Origin: Casp-actino8 sp040381935
Lineage (GTDB): Bacteria > Actinomycetota > Acidimicrobiia > Acidimicrobiales > Ilumatobacteraceae
Assembly: GCA_040381935.1 (NCBI GenBank)
Contig: JBEIGJ010000015.1
Span: forward strand, 1 to 22,468
Length of the DNA stretch: 22,468 bases
Direction of reading: 5' to 3'
Shown here one piece after another: positions 15,553 to 22,468 of the stretch; position 1 is the stretch's first letter, and every line of letters starts with the position of its first letter. The position numbers were made by a program, and so were the translations under genes. A model generated the notes under the pieces. It was given only the letters and a program-made list of their open reading frames with translations. It ran no database searches and was not told the DNA's origin.

Positions 15553-16382
15553 GTCGTCCCTTCCGCCTCCGACTCTAGAGCGTGCGTCGCAGTCTCGAGT
15601 ACCAGGCGAGGCCAGAAATGCTCAGGATAATCGTGGCCCATACCCTCAATCAGTATCAATCTCGCGCCGGGGATCGCCTCTGCGGTCCGACGTCCGCCAG
15701 AAGGGTCGATCAAAGTGTCGGCGGTCCCGTGGATCACCACTGTGGGAGCCTGCACTCTCGCCAAACGCGCGGTCCGACTACCGTCACGGCGCGCCGCACG
15801 ATATTGACGGGCCACACCGGCCGGACGACTGGCCCGATCGAAAGCCAAGCCGGCCAGTGCAGCCTGCGACTCTTCATCCACGTACCCCGGGCTGCCCCAA
15901 ACTCTTTGTCCGGCGAGATGCTGAGCGATTGCCTCTTCGCGCCCGGTCGCTCCAGGGGTGAGCAGAAGTGCTTTGGCCTGGGGTGTCGGTTGGCCCACAT
16001 CCGGGTCACCGGTGGTCGACATCACCGAAATCAAACTGGCGACGCGATTTGGATGTTCGATGGCAATTGTCTGAGCGATCATGCCACCGAGGGATACGCC
16101 AAATACATGGGCCCGCTGGCAACCGACATCGTCCAAAACGGCCACTACATCGGCGGCCATATCGGACAAGCCATAACCTTCCGGACCGTCACTCGAGAGT
16201 CCGGTATCACGATTGTCCAGACGGATCACCCGAAAACCAGCTGCGACGAACAGGACACAGAGCTCGTCGCGGTAATGAATACATTGATTGCTCAGTCCAT
16301 TGATCAGAACCAAAGTGGGTCGGTTTCGGTCACCAAACACCTCGTAGTACAGAGTGATTTCACCAGCTTGGCAATATGGCAT
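15549..16382 (-). CDS. Alpha/beta-hydrolase
   Basis: A 277-residue alpha/beta-hydrolase. VFGVSLGGMIAQ carries the nucleophile S97 in G-x-S-x-G, HGTADTLIDP carries the acid, and GMGHDYPEHF carries H250; LINGLSNQ forms the oxyanion side. ATG at 16382 was preferred to the longer open frame (16484) because the protein then begins with the first strand and lies one base after the upstream LLM stop (TGAcATG). The extension would overlap that gene by about 100 bp with no recognisable domain. Likely role: hydrolysis of an ester or lactone in the operon's pathway, for example a Baeyer-Villiger product. Two such hydrolases in one operon suggests two hydrolytic steps. Confidence 0.88.
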   Translation of the reverse strand: MPYCQAGEITLYYEVFGDRNRPTLVLINGLSNQCIHYRDELCVLFVAAGFRVIRLDNRDTGLSSDGPEGYGLSDMAADVVAVLDDVGCQRAHVFGVSLGGMIAQTIAIEHPNRVASLISVMSTTGDPDVGQPTPQAKALLLTPGATGREEAIAQHLAGQRVWGSPGYVDEESQAALAGLAFDRASRPAGVARQYRAARRDGSRTARLARVQAPTVVIHGTADTLIDPSGGRRTAEAIPGARLILIEGMGHDYPEHFWPRLVLETATHALESEAEGTT

Positions 16383-16383
16383 G

Positions 16384-17469
16384 TCATCGTCCCGGATTGG
16401 CGGCCAAATGGTCGAAGCGGCCAGGTGGTCGGGTCCGCCGGTACTCCTCGACGATCGGGGCCAGATCATTGGGACTGGCGCCATGCAAAATCACGCCATC
16501 AACTCCGAGATCGAATTGGGCGCGAATCTTGCTGACACACTGCGTGATCGATCCCGTCGCTGCCGGAGCCAACCATTCCGCAGGAAGGAGTGTGGATACG
16601 TACTCGAGTTCAGCTGTCGTGGCCGTGGCATCGAGAGCGCCTCGAAAAGAACGCACGAAGTCGTCCTGACGAAAGCGCTGCAACACTGTCGGATCCCATG
16701 AATTTGTCGTGACCATGAGGTCCCCATAACCCTGCAAATATGTGGCCAAACGTCCCACTGTTTTCTTCAGCCGCACATCGGGAGGAATGTGGTCGCCGAT
16801 AGTGGCGAAACACGACCAAACTCGCACCGTAGTCGGATCGCGTCCCGCCCGCTCTGCGGCGGCTTTCACCGTCTCGACGCAACGCTTGGTGGTTTCATCG
16901 GTGAAAAAAGTGTGCAAGATGACGCAATCGAAAGCCCGACCAGCCAACTCCAAGGTGTTGGGTCCAAAAGCGGTGATTCCCAACGGGATGTTCTCGTCGA
17001 ATGAGGAGTCCAAGGCCAGAACAGGGTACGAACCAAGTGGGCCATCATGCCCCACGATGACCTCACCGCGAAAGAGTCGACGCATGACTCCGGCAAAATC
17101 CTCCATTTGAGCAGTCGTGATGGCTGGAATGCCGAACGCCGAAAACATGGGGGCGATACCGCGGCCAATACCCAAACAGAAACGGCCCTCCGTGAGTCGA
17201 TGCATTGTGGTGGCATAGGCCGCAGTGACCAAGGGATGTCGGGTGTTGTGATTAGTCGCTGCGGTGGCAATACCGATCTGTTCTGACACTGCTCCCACGG
17301 CCCCAGACAAGGTGACCGCTTCTTTGATGTTGAAGCGCTCGGAGATGAAACAAGAACCAATACCAAGGGCTTCAGCCGATCGGACTTCATCAATGAGATC
17401 CCGGGGCGAACGAGGCGCTCCGGGGAGAGTGTAAAAACCCAGTTCATTCATTAGTGCGAGCGCAGTCAT
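16384..17469 (-). CDS. LLM-class F420-dependent-type oxidoreductase (resembles the MSMEG_2249 family)
   Basis: A 361-residue luciferase-like TIM-barrel protein. Blocks ELGFYTLPGAPRSPRDLIDE (9-28), FISERFNIKEAVTLSGAVGA (41-60), ATAATNHNTRHP (68-79), GRFCLGIGRGIAPMF and SATG-like AATGS near the C-terminus resemble the mycobacterial group named after MSMEG_2249, thought to use coenzyme F420. That family match is from memory. Its ATG shares one base with the SDR stop (TGATG), and it stops one base before the next hydrolase start, so it is translated in step with both. It probably reduces, dehydrogenates or oxygenates a pathway intermediate; the reaction is unknown. Confidence 0.87.
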   Translation of the reverse strand: MTALALMNELGFYTLPGAPRSPRDLIDEVRSAEALGIGSCFISERFNIKEAVTLSGAVGAVSEQIGIATAATNHNTRHPLVTAAYATTMHRLTEGRFCLGIGRGIAPMFSAFGIPAITTAQMEDFAGVMRRLFRGEVIVGHDGPLGSYPVLALDSSFDENIPLGITAFGPNTLELAGRAFDCVILHTFFTDETTKRCVETVKAAAERAGRDPTTVRVWSCFATIGDHIPPDVRLKKTVGRLATYLQGYGDLMVTTNSWDPTVLQRFRQDDFVRSFRGALDATATTAELEYVSTLLPAEWLAPAATGSITQCVSKIRAQFDLGVDGVILHGASPNDLAPIVEEYRRTRPPGRFDHLAANPGR

Positions 17470-18419
17470 CAGTTCACTCTTTCTGGTCCACGAAAACCCA
17501 TCATCAGATGGCGGACCGCCAAAGAGGAAAAGGCCGTCAGGGGGGACGTCGGTGACGACATGATCTCATCGTGATGGTCGGCAATCATCTCTGGAGTCAC
17601 GTTCCGATCTCCCCACCCTTCGGCCAAGTTCATCTGCACACCACCTTGCCACCCTGCGCCCACACAAATCGCTTCACCATTCAATGGACACGTGGTGTGT
17701 CCGAGCCACAGCACCAAGGGCGCCACCAATTGCGGACTCAGCCATTCGCCCAACTCATCGGACCAGGGAATGGGACCAAAACTGGTCCCCCGGCGGGTCT
17801 TGGCGTAGGGAACGACAACATTGGTGGCGATCCCGAGTGGCTTTCCTTCACTGGCCATCCCCCGGGTCAATCCAATCACTCCCATCTTGGCCATGGCATA
17901 GACGGCTCCATTGGGCACTCCTCCGAATGCAGCACCAGATGAGACATTCACGAATCGCCCGCCGCCGTGGGATTTCATCCATGACCAAGCCGGCCGACTG
18001 ACATTCAATGCTCCGCGTAATTGTGAGTCGATGAGCGCATCCACACTTTCTTCGGGAAACTCATCGAAGGGAGCCATCCGAACCTGGCCGGCGTTGTTGA
18101 CCACCACATCCAGACGTCCGAAGGTATCGAGTGCGCACTCCACCATTGCCCGACCACCGGCAACGGTAGAAACCGAGTCGTGATTGGCCACCGCCTGTCC
18201 ACCGGTGGAGTGGATGAACTCGACGACCTCATCTGCTGGGTTGCGCTCCGGAGCATCTGCCCGGCCATCGGTATCGGAGATACCAACACCGAGATCATTG
18301 ACGATCACCCGTGCACCGCGCTCGGCAAAAGCCAAAGCGTATTCGCGCCCGAGATTCCGGCCGGCCCCGGTGACGAGAACTACTGCATCGTCGAATCGAC
18401 AATCAACGGGCGCCATCAT
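17469..18419 (-). CDS. Short-chain dehydrogenase/reductase (MFE-2 hydroxyacyl-CoA dehydrogenase-like)
   Basis: A 316-residue classical SDR. It shows the nucleotide site TGAGRNLG (17-24), NNAG (108-111), the catalytic serine in VNVSSGAAFGG (160-161), and Y174-xxx-K178 in YAMAKM. ARVIVNDLG and the insert ADAPERNPADEVV resemble the 3-hydroxyacyl-CoA dehydrogenase part of peroxisomal-type multifunctional enzyme 2. It should interconvert an alcohol and ketone with NAD(H) or NADP(H), fitting formation of the ketone needed by the Baeyer-Villiger enzyme, or a beta-oxidation step. Tandem ATGs occur at 18419 and 18416; the first overlaps the upstream TAA (TAATG), while GGGGA sits at better spacing for the second. 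Confidence 0.9.
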   Translation of the reverse strand: MMAPVDCRFDDAVVLVTGAGRNLGREYALAFAERGARVIVNDLGVGISDTDGRADAPERNPADEVVEFIHSTGGQAVANHDSVSTVAGGRAMVECALDTFGRLDVVVNNAGQVRMAPFDEFPEESVDALIDSQLRGALNVSRPAWSWMKSHGGGRFVNVSSGAAFGGVPNGAVYAMAKMGVIGLTRGMASEGKPLGIATNVVVPYAKTRRGTSFGPIPWSDELGEWLSPQLVAPLVLWLGHTTCPLNGEAICVGAGWQGGVQMNLAEGWGDRNVTPEMIADHHDEIMSSPTSPLTAFSSLAVRHLMMGFRGPERVN

Positions 18420-19282
18420 TATTCCCCAGCCTCTCTGGTGGTTTCGGCATTGGACAAAAAGAATGCCATCTCTGGCAAAGCCTGCGGATCTTGGATGAAG
18501 AAGTGGTGCCCTCCATCGTAAATACGATGTTCAGCCCGCTTCAGCTGCCCCGTGATAGCGGCGCCATTTTCGACCGGAGCAATACCGTCGTATTGGCCCG
18601 ACATCACCAATGTGCTGCAGGTGATCCGTGGTAGGCGATCCCACACATCATGGTGGCGACGGGCTTCGAGTTGCCAACGAGCCCCTTGGCGAGCCTTCTT
18701 TGCTGTCGTTTGGTCCAAAAGATCGTCCCCCTCATCTGCCTTTTGCGCTCGATTGAACAAAGCCCGATCCTGGGGCCGTTCGGCAAACCACTCCTCGTTG
18801 AACCGACGATCGCTCACCGAAATCAGTCGCTGAAGGCGCTGTTCATCATCGAGGTCGAAGAGTTCATGAAGGGGATACGAACTTCCACCCGCGCCGCCCG
18901 AACTGGTACAGGCGAGCAGCAATCGATCAACTCGCTCCGGCCACGTAACTGCACATTCCTGGGCCACCATTCCTCCAAAGCTGATCCCAATCAGCGCACA
19001 GGTGTCCCACTCCAAGTGGTCGAGCAAGGCCCGAGCATCTTCGGCATAGTCGGACATGGTGTAGGGACCATCGGAAATACTCGACCTTCCCAAACCGCGT
19101 TGATCGTGAATGGCAACAGTGCATCGTCGGGCGAGAAAGGCCACAAGTGGTCGCACCATCTCGATCGTTGCTCCCGACCCATTTAAAAAGAGCACTCGCG
19201 GACCAGTCCCATGACACTCATAGGCGAATCGGCAATCGTCACGAATGAACACTGAAGAATGCACGCTGTGTCGCGAACTCAC
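18419..19282 (-). CDS. Alpha/beta-hydrolase
   Basis: A 287-residue alpha/beta-hydrolase with LFLNGSGAT (oxyanion region), LIGISFGGMVAQE containing nucleophile S101, SGQYDGIAP containing about D232, and GGHHFFIQDP with H259. It resembles 3-oxoadipate enol-lactonase-like and esterase-like members. It directly follows the Baeyer-Villiger monooxygenase with three bases between stop and GTG, making hydrolysis of the BVMO ester or lactone its most likely job. GTG at 19282 was taken as start; later in-frame GTG codons (for example at residues 7 and 11) are alternatives that would still keep the domain. Confidence 0.87.
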   Translation of the reverse strand: MSSRHSVHSSVFIRDDCRFAYECHGTGPRVLFLNGSGATIEMVRPLVAFLARRCTVAIHDQRGLGRSSISDGPYTMSDYAEDARALLDHLEWDTCALIGISFGGMVAQECAVTWPERVDRLLLACTSSGGAGGSSYPLHELFDLDDEQRLQRLISVSDRRFNEEWFAERPQDRALFNRAQKADEGDDLLDQTTAKKARQGARWQLEARRHHDVWDRLPRITCSTLVMSGQYDGIAPVENGAAITGQLKRAEHRIYDGGHHFFIQDPQALPEMAFFLSNAETTREAGE

Positions 19283-19285
19283 GAA

Positions 19286-21196
19286 TCACACCGTGACGAA
19301 CTGTTCGAGTTGGGGATGACGCGTCAGTTCCCAGTACTCCAGCAGACTGAAGGGCCAATTCTGGGCGACCCGACCAGAGTCGTTGCGGTACCAGCTATTC
19401 ACCGTCGCCACTCCCCAGGCCATGGACTTGTTCCCCTGATCCACCCGTTCGTTGAACGCGTCGTGGATGTCAGAACGAATATCGAGGGATTGCAGATTCG
19501 AGGACAGGAGTTCCCTGATACATCCCGTGATGTAGTGAGCCTCGCATTCAGAGAAGTAGATGATGCTCCCGTTGACCACGATGTTGGTGTTGGGTCCATA
19601 CATACAAAAGAAGTTCGGAAAACCAGGAATCATGATGCCGAGGAAGGCTCGGGCATCACCTTTCCATTCATCATGCAATTCCTGACCACGATCTCCATAC
19701 ACCTGCATAGGAGTGAGAAATTGAGATGCTTCGAATCCAGTGGCATAAATGATGACATCGACACCGTACTCTTGGCCACCTTGGGCAATCACTGCTTGGC
19801 TCGTGATGCGCTCAATGTGGTCGGTGACCAACTCGACGTTGTCACGTTTCAATGTGGAGAGCCAGGATCCATTGTCTAGGACAATGCGCTTCGAGGCCGG
19901 AGCATATTGCGGAATCGACTTGGCCAAAAGATCCGGTCGATCAGCCAACATGAACTCGATATACAGAGTCAACTGATCTCGTAACTCTCTATTGGCGGCA
20001 CTGACCGACAACTCGCCATCGTTCCACTGCGGATCGACCACACACGATGGCAACACACCCTCGGTTGCCCGCCAAAACAGCAAGAAGCGGTACCACTGTG
20101 CGTAACCCGGGAGGTGTTCCAAGAGCCAACCAAATCCGGGGGCAATCCGCTCGTGATAGTGCGGCACCGGAAAGAGCCAGTTCGGTGTTCGCTGGAAAAT
20201 CACTACCGATGCGGCCTCTTTGGCCACTTCGGGGATCAACTGCACAGCGCTGGCACCAGTTCCAATGACCGCCACCCGTTTGCCGGCCAGTGAGAGGTTT
20301 TCGGGCCAGCGGGCGGAGTGGAAAGACGGTCCTAGGAAGTCCTGCCCACCCTCAATCGCGGGCATCTTGGGCCGATTCAATTGACCAACGGCGCTGACAA
20401 CGGCCTGCGCGCGAATTTGTTCTTTGTTCCCCGTGATGGTGTTATGAGTCTCAAGACTCCACTCCTGGGCGTGGGTATCCCAGCGCATGGAATCAACTTC
20501 GGTATTGAAACGGACTTTGTCGCGTACGCCGAAACGGTCGGCACAGGAACGGAAGTAGTCAAGAAGTACATCTTGGGTAGAAAAGTGCAGGGGCCAATCA
20601 TGACGTTGGGCGAAGGAGTAGCTGTAGACATGATTGGCCGAGTCCACACGACAGCCGGGATAGGTATTTTCCAACCAGGTTCCACCGACGTCGGCATTCT
20701 TTTCCAAGATTTGGACCGTTACTCCAGCCTGCGCGAGTCGGTGCGCCACCAGTATCCCCGACATACCCGCACCTACTATGACCACCGTGAACGGCCGCTC
20801 GGGAGCAAGTTCGTCTTTGATCCAGGTTGGTCGCCGGAGATCTTCACCGGTGACCGAGAGTTCCTCCAGCATCAAGGGCACATATTCGGCTCCGACGTCG
20901 GAACCCACCGTAAATGACATCAAAGCCTGAAGATCCTCGGTCGATGCCCTAAATGTGCGCACCCCTCCCGCATCTCGGAAGGCCCGCAATGCTCCAGCGG
21001 CCAAAGAGCGAATCTCACTTTGTTGCTCCGGTGTGAGTCCCCCTTGTTCCTGCGCCGCAAGCAGAGGATCGGGGCGCAGATGGTCACGCAACAAATTCAT
21101 GTCTCCGGTCAAATGCGCAATTGCCGGTAACAACGCCGGCAACTGCGCCTCACCCAAAGCCTGCTCGATCTGCTCATTCGTAGCCGTGAAACTCAT
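19286..21196 (-). CDS. Flavin-containing Baeyer-Villiger monooxygenase, HAPMO-like with N-terminal extension
   Basis: A 636-residue type I Baeyer-Villiger monooxygenase. It has an approximately 130-residue N-terminal extension, then the FAD site VVIVGAGMSG (138-147), GGTWLENTYPGCRVD, the BVMO fingerprint FLGPSFHSARWP (287-298), the NADPH site VIGTGASAVQLIPE (311-324), and YATGFEAS. Length and extension match 4-hydroxyacetophenone monooxygenase (about 640 aa). It uses NADPH and O2 to insert oxygen next to a ketone, giving an ester or lactone. An AGGAGG ribosome site five bases before ATG fixes the start. It follows the sulfatase after 66 bp and leads the tightly packed part of the operon. Confidence 0.92.
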   Translation of the reverse strand: MSFTATNEQIEQALGEAQLPALLPAIAHLTGDMNLLRDHLRPDPLLAAQEQGGLTPEQQSEIRSLAAGALRAFRDAGGVRTFRASTEDLQALMSFTVGSDVGAEYVPLMLEELSVTGEDLRRPTWIKDELAPERPFTVVIVGAGMSGILVAHRLAQAGVTVQILEKNADVGGTWLENTYPGCRVDSANHVYSYSFAQRHDWPLHFSTQDVLLDYFRSCADRFGVRDKVRFNTEVDSMRWDTHAQEWSLETHNTITGNKEQIRAQAVVSAVGQLNRPKMPAIEGGQDFLGPSFHSARWPENLSLAGKRVAVIGTGASAVQLIPEVAKEAASVVIFQRTPNWLFPVPHYHERIAPGFGWLLEHLPGYAQWYRFLLFWRATEGVLPSCVVDPQWNDGELSVSAANRELRDQLTLYIEFMLADRPDLLAKSIPQYAPASKRIVLDNGSWLSTLKRDNVELVTDHIERITSQAVIAQGGQEYGVDVIIYATGFEASQFLTPMQVYGDRGQELHDEWKGDARAFLGIMIPGFPNFFCMYGPNTNIVVNGSIIYFSECEAHYITGCIRELLSSNLQSLDIRSDIHDAFNERVDQGNKSMAWGVATVNSWYRNDSGRVAQNWPFSLLEYWELTRHPQLEQFVTV

Positions 21197-21201
21197 CGGC
21201 C

Positions 21202-21207
21202 CCTCCT
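21202..21207 (-). promoter_or_regulatory. Strong Shine-Dalgarno site of the Baeyer-Villiger monooxygenase
   Basis: On the minus strand AGGAGG lies five bases before the ATG at 21196. It is the best ribosome-binding site seen in the window, in the 66-bp gap 21197-21262 after the sulfatase stop. Apart from an 8-bp palindrome, GGTGCACC, at 21248-21255, nothing else was recognised there. Confidence 0.8.
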
Positions 21208-21262
21208 CGATATTTCCCTTTCTCTACTATCGCGCACCGCCCCCACTGGTGCACCTTTGGTT

Positions 21263-22468
21263 CTACTGGCGACCGAACCCCGAACGCTTTTCAACTTCTC
21301 GCACTTCGGCTTCCACCTCTGGCGTGGGTGACACCAAGAGGATCTCGACCCGGTCGAGCACACCGGAAAATGGGAAACCGTCACGCCGGTGGCGATACAT
21401 TTCGCTGACCGGCGAACCGTGGTCGTATCCCACGCTCGGTCCGACGCTGGACATCATGCGCATGGCGAAGGGAACCACCATTTCTCCGACATCTCGACCG
21501 TTCACAACAACATTGGCGCGCCCGGCTCGGCCTTCACGGCGAAATCGCACTCCTACCTGGCTAGCCCCGGTTGGGATTGTTTCGCTCGACGTCAAGATCT
21601 GATGTTCGCCAAAACAGTTGTAATCCAGGATGAGTCGATCATCGAGGAGAAAAATGCTGAGACCAGAGTTTTCCGTTCCCGTGGCGTAAATGACCCCGTC
21701 TTGGCCCGACTCCCGAGATATCCAGGCGGTCAGATCCCAACTGCGTCCAGCTATAGCTGCTGAGGCCTGGGCGGGAAGGGGCGACATTGGCGGGCGATAG
21801 ACGTATCGGCGCGAAGGTGGATGCACCGTGTGTTCATCGAAACGCGCTCCAAAGAGCTCCACTCCCCGATCGTCCAGAGGGAGTACCCCTTCTCGGTCGG
21901 CCTCTTCCCACCACAGCTCGATGAGCGCCTGCAAACGTTCCGGCTCTTGCGCCGCCAGATCGAAGACCTCGGAACGGTCAGTTTCGACGTGATACAACTC
22001 CCACACATCGTCATCAAAAGATGTCCCTGGTTGATGGCGGGTGACGGCCTTCCATCCTTGGTGGTAGATCGCACGATGGCCGACCATTTCGAAATACTGA
22101 ACCGTCTTTCGACTCGGCGCATCAGTGCCCGTGAACGTGTAGGCCAAAGATGTTCCTGTCACTGGCATCTGCTCATAGCCCCGATACGTCGATGGCGGTG
22201 TCACACCCAATAATTCATAGATCGTTGGTACAAGATCGGTGACGTGATGGAATTGATCGCGTCGACCTGCCTCCTGGATGCCCTGTGGCCAGCGAATGAT
22301 CAGCGGAACATGCACTCCGCCTTCGTGCACATTTTGTTTATACCACTTGAACGGAGTGTTCCCCGCCTGGGCCCAGCCCCACGGATAGTTGGAATGACTA
22401 TGCGGTCCACCGATGTCGTCGATGCGGTGAATCGCCTCATCAGGAGTTTCAATCAGGAAATTGAAGAA
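21263..22468 (-). CDS. Arylsulfatase-family sulfatase, C-terminal part (5' end outside the window)
   Basis: An open frame of 401 codons enters from the right edge without a start and ends in TAG. The first visible residues, NTPFKWYKQNVHEGGVHVPL followed by IIRWPQG, match the arylsulfatase block 'PFRxYKxxxxEGGxxxPLIxxWP'; VTDLVPTIYELLGV, VGHRAIYHQGWKAV and WELYHVETDRSEVFDLA also match the C-terminal half of the fold. The final roughly 190 residues (from SSAAIAGRSWD-like text onward) look like a beta-rich, concanavalin/LamG-like tail seen in some actinobacterial arylsulfatases. The C-x-P-x-R region lies outside the window. It is probably the upstream gene of the minus-strand operon, releasing sulfate from the substrate. 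Confidence 0.87.
   Translation of the reverse strand, partial: FFNFLIETPDEAIHRIDDIGGPHSHSNYPWGWAQAGNTPFKWYKQNVHEGGVHVPLIIRWPQGIQEAGRRDQFHHVTDLVPTIYELLGVTPPSTYRGYEQMPVTGTSLAYTFTGTDAPSRKTVQYFEMVGHRAIYHQGWKAVTRHQPGTSFDDDVWELYHVETDRSEVFDLAAQEPERLQALIELWWEEADREGVLPLDDRGVELFGARFDEHTVHPPSRRYVYRPPMSPLPAQASAAIAGRSWDLTAWISRESGQDGVIYATGTENSGLSIFLLDDRLILDYNCFGEHQILTSSETIPTGASQVGVRFRREGRAGRANVVVNGRDVGEMVVPFAMRMMSSVGPSVGYDHGSPVSEMYRHRRDGFPFSGVLDRVEILLVSPTPEVEAEVREVEKRSGFGRQ

Noticed and set aside
16383..16484. N-terminal extension of the second alpha/beta-hydrolase
   Set aside because: It overlaps the end of the LLM gene in another frame; ATG 16382 lies one base after that gene's stop and starts the first strand of the fold.
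15582..16535. 317-codon plus-strand open frame
   Set aside because: It lies opposite the alpha/beta-hydrolase, whose catalytic motifs and operon overlaps are clear; the plus-strand translation is Arg/His/Pro/Gly-rich and matches nothing.

Overview
The window looks like a chromosomal segment of an actinomycete-type bacterium (Actinomycetota, possibly an uncultured Acidimicrobiia-like lineage). This is inferred from the gene families (two luciferase-like oxidoreductases of F420-type families, Amidohydro_2, P450, HAPMO-like BVMO, CxPxR sulfatases), the frequent GTG starts, the moderately high GC judged by eye, and four transcription-unit starts with an actinobacterial-style leaderless layout (TAnnnT, six bases, then ATG/GTG). 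No tRNA, rRNA, insertion sequence, phage gene or CRISPR was seen. Coding density is very high; the longest gap between genes is 69 bp.

Left arm, plus strand (1-9524): a nitrogen-heterocycle (probably purine) catabolism cluster. In order it holds the tail of an M20 carbamoylase/amidohydrolase, a D-carbamoylase-like nitrilase-superfamily enzyme, a fused 2Fe-2S plus molybdopterin hydroxylase of the selenium-dependent xanthine dehydrogenase type, an SsnA-like aminohydrolase with a damaged or short N-terminus, a luciferase-like flavin/F420 oxidoreductase, and a conventional three-gene xanthine dehydrogenase (FAD, 2Fe-2S and PucD-like Mo subunits). The proposed logic is Mo-dependent ring hydroxylation, deamination, ring opening and removal of carbamoyl groups. 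There are two Mo hydroxylases but only one FAD subunit in view.

Middle (9558-12419): a minus-strand sulfatase with a CxPxR maturation motif and a plus-strand Amidohydro_2 protein, divergent from a 45-bp spacer that holds two outward leaderless promoters.

Right arm, minus strand (22468 down to 12426): one tightly coupled operon read in the order sulfatase (5' end outside the window), HAPMO-like Baeyer-Villiger monooxygenase, alpha/beta-hydrolase, SDR, luciferase-like oxidoreductase, second alpha/beta-hydrolase, cytochrome P450, and a biotin-carrier/carboxyltransferase fusion. Junctions from the monooxygenase onward are between -8 and +3 bp. The enzyme set suggests stepwise degradation of a sulfated cyclic compound (terpenoid, steroid or aryl ketone-like): desulfation, alcohol-to-ketone oxidation, oxygen insertion to ester or lactone, hydrolysis, hydroxylation, and CoA-level carboxylation. 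The substrate is unknown and this pathway is an inference.
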